Shown: positions 63,732 through 64,000 of the stretch, one piece after another
How positions within the stretch are numbered: position 1 is the first letter of the stretch
Layout: each line of letters begins with the position of its first letter
Origin: Paraliobacillus ryukyuensis
Lineage (GTDB): Bacteria; Bacillota; Bacilli; Bacillales; Amphibacillaceae
Length of the DNA stretch: 64,000 bases
Reading direction: 5' to 3'
NCBI RefSeq assembly: GCF_003315295.1
Contig: NZ_QNRI01000002.1
Span: forward strand, 186,001 to 250,000
Translations under genes and position numbers: made by a program
Notes under the pieces: model-generated
What the model was told of the DNA's origin: nothing
The model's input: the letters and a program-made list of their open reading frames with translations, nothing else
Database searches by the model: none

Positions 63732-63775
63732 AAGGTGGCTATGCGAAGAAAAAATCATTCATCACATAGCCATCA
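63732..63775 (-). terminator. Terminator of the YpmS-like gene
   Basis: TGGCTATG and CATAGCCA pair around a 21-nt loop. A T-run follows only when read on the minus strand, so it mainly serves the convergent YpmS-like gene; the lia operon may use it weakly. Confidence 0.65.
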
Positions 63776-63787
63776 ACATTGGTTATA

Positions 63788-64000
63788 TTATAATCCTAAT
63801 GTTTCAGTGGGTACTTGAATTTGAAACGACAAGCGATCATTAGCTAAATCAAATTGCTGAATTTGTACATGAAAATTACTTTCTAATTCCATCTGTGTAA
63901 CTCTCACGTAAATTTGTTCATTTTTTGGATCAATCTGAATCCACTCAGGTAGATCGGCTTGCTTATCCACATATTCAAGAATTTTGTTTTTCGGCAATAG
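63788..64000 (-). CDS. YpmS-like DUF2140 protein, C-terminal part only
   Basis: The visible 71 codons are the C-terminal end of a gene running off the window. The frame is open through position 64000 with no stop, so the TTG at 63997 is unlikely to be a true start. The sequence LPKNKILEYVDKQADLPEWIQIDPKNEQIYVRVTQ (shown in pieces: LPEWIQIDP, QIYVRV) matches the end of the YpmS/DUF2140 family of membrane-anchored proteins, with FDLANDRLSFQIQVP closing it. Function unknown. Confidence 0.7.
   Translation of the reverse strand, partial: LLPKNKILEYVDKQADLPEWIQIDPKNEQIYVRVTQMELESNFHVQIQQFDLANDRLSFQIQVPTETLGL

Overview
This is an AT-rich, gene-dense chromosomal segment of a low-GC Gram-positive bacterium, almost certainly a member of the Bacillaceae and possibly a halophilic or halotolerant genus such as Gracilibacillus (the genus is a guess from gene content). 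The evidence is strong AGGAGG-type ribosome binding sites, a complete LiaFSR cell-envelope stress locus, a YhcR-type surface nuclease with an LPNTA sorting signal, an NprR-like RRNPP regulator, HelD, a class II GalT and Trp T-boxes. I see no rRNA, tRNA, CRISPR array, insertion sequence or prophage.

Layout. 0-4.3 kb: end of a YesL-like membrane protein, YjbQ, RidA, a secreted DUF1002 protein with a small anchored partner, and an MFS exporter. 4.4-7.8 kb: phnD-phnC-phnE1-phnE2 phosphonate-type ABC importer (minus strand). 8.2-13.1 kb: HelD, ZupT-like zinc transporter, Nudix hydrolase, and a ring-cleaving dioxygenase behind an MhqR-like operator. 13.2-20.3 kb: HAD phosphatase, ROK repressor and the galKETM operon with a 33-bp inverted repeat upstream of galK. 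20.5-28.7 kb: a 1605-residue YhcR-like surface nuclease/5'-nucleotidase, a nitroreductase with a Fur-like box, an RpiR regulator and a cytosolic CpdB-like phosphoesterase. 29-30.7 kb: a LysM-3D wall protein, a 42-residue membrane peptide and an isolated C-terminal half of 3-dehydroquinate synthase II. 30.8-37.8 kb: trpEGDCFBA behind two tandem UGG-specifier T-boxes. 38-42.4 kb: acetyltransferase, two unrecognised envelope proteins, DUF2252 and an amino-acid racemase. 42.7-46.4 kb: two tandem YidK-like sodium symporters. 46.5-54.2 kb: NADH oxidase, YkpA-like ABC-F protein, NprR-like regulator with a nitroreductase, an AIM24 protein and a metallophosphoesterase lipoprotein. 54.4-58.6 kb: TopB and a YcgR/YcgQ-like permease pair. 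58.8-63.7 kb: lia operon extended by DUF1700 and DUF4097 genes. The window closes inside a YpmS-like gene.

Several loci share a theme of phosphorus and nucleotide scavenging: the phosphonate importer, the YhcR-like nuclease with two TTAACA repeats upstream, the CpdB-like enzyme and a lipoprotein phosphoesterase. The most unusual items are the stand-alone DHQS-II C-terminal domain just upstream of the trp operon, the duplicated and differently degenerate nucleotidase C-domains in the YhcR-like protein, the tandem T-boxes, and several regulator-operator pairs readable directly from the DNA. All functions come from reading motifs by eye; no database search was run.
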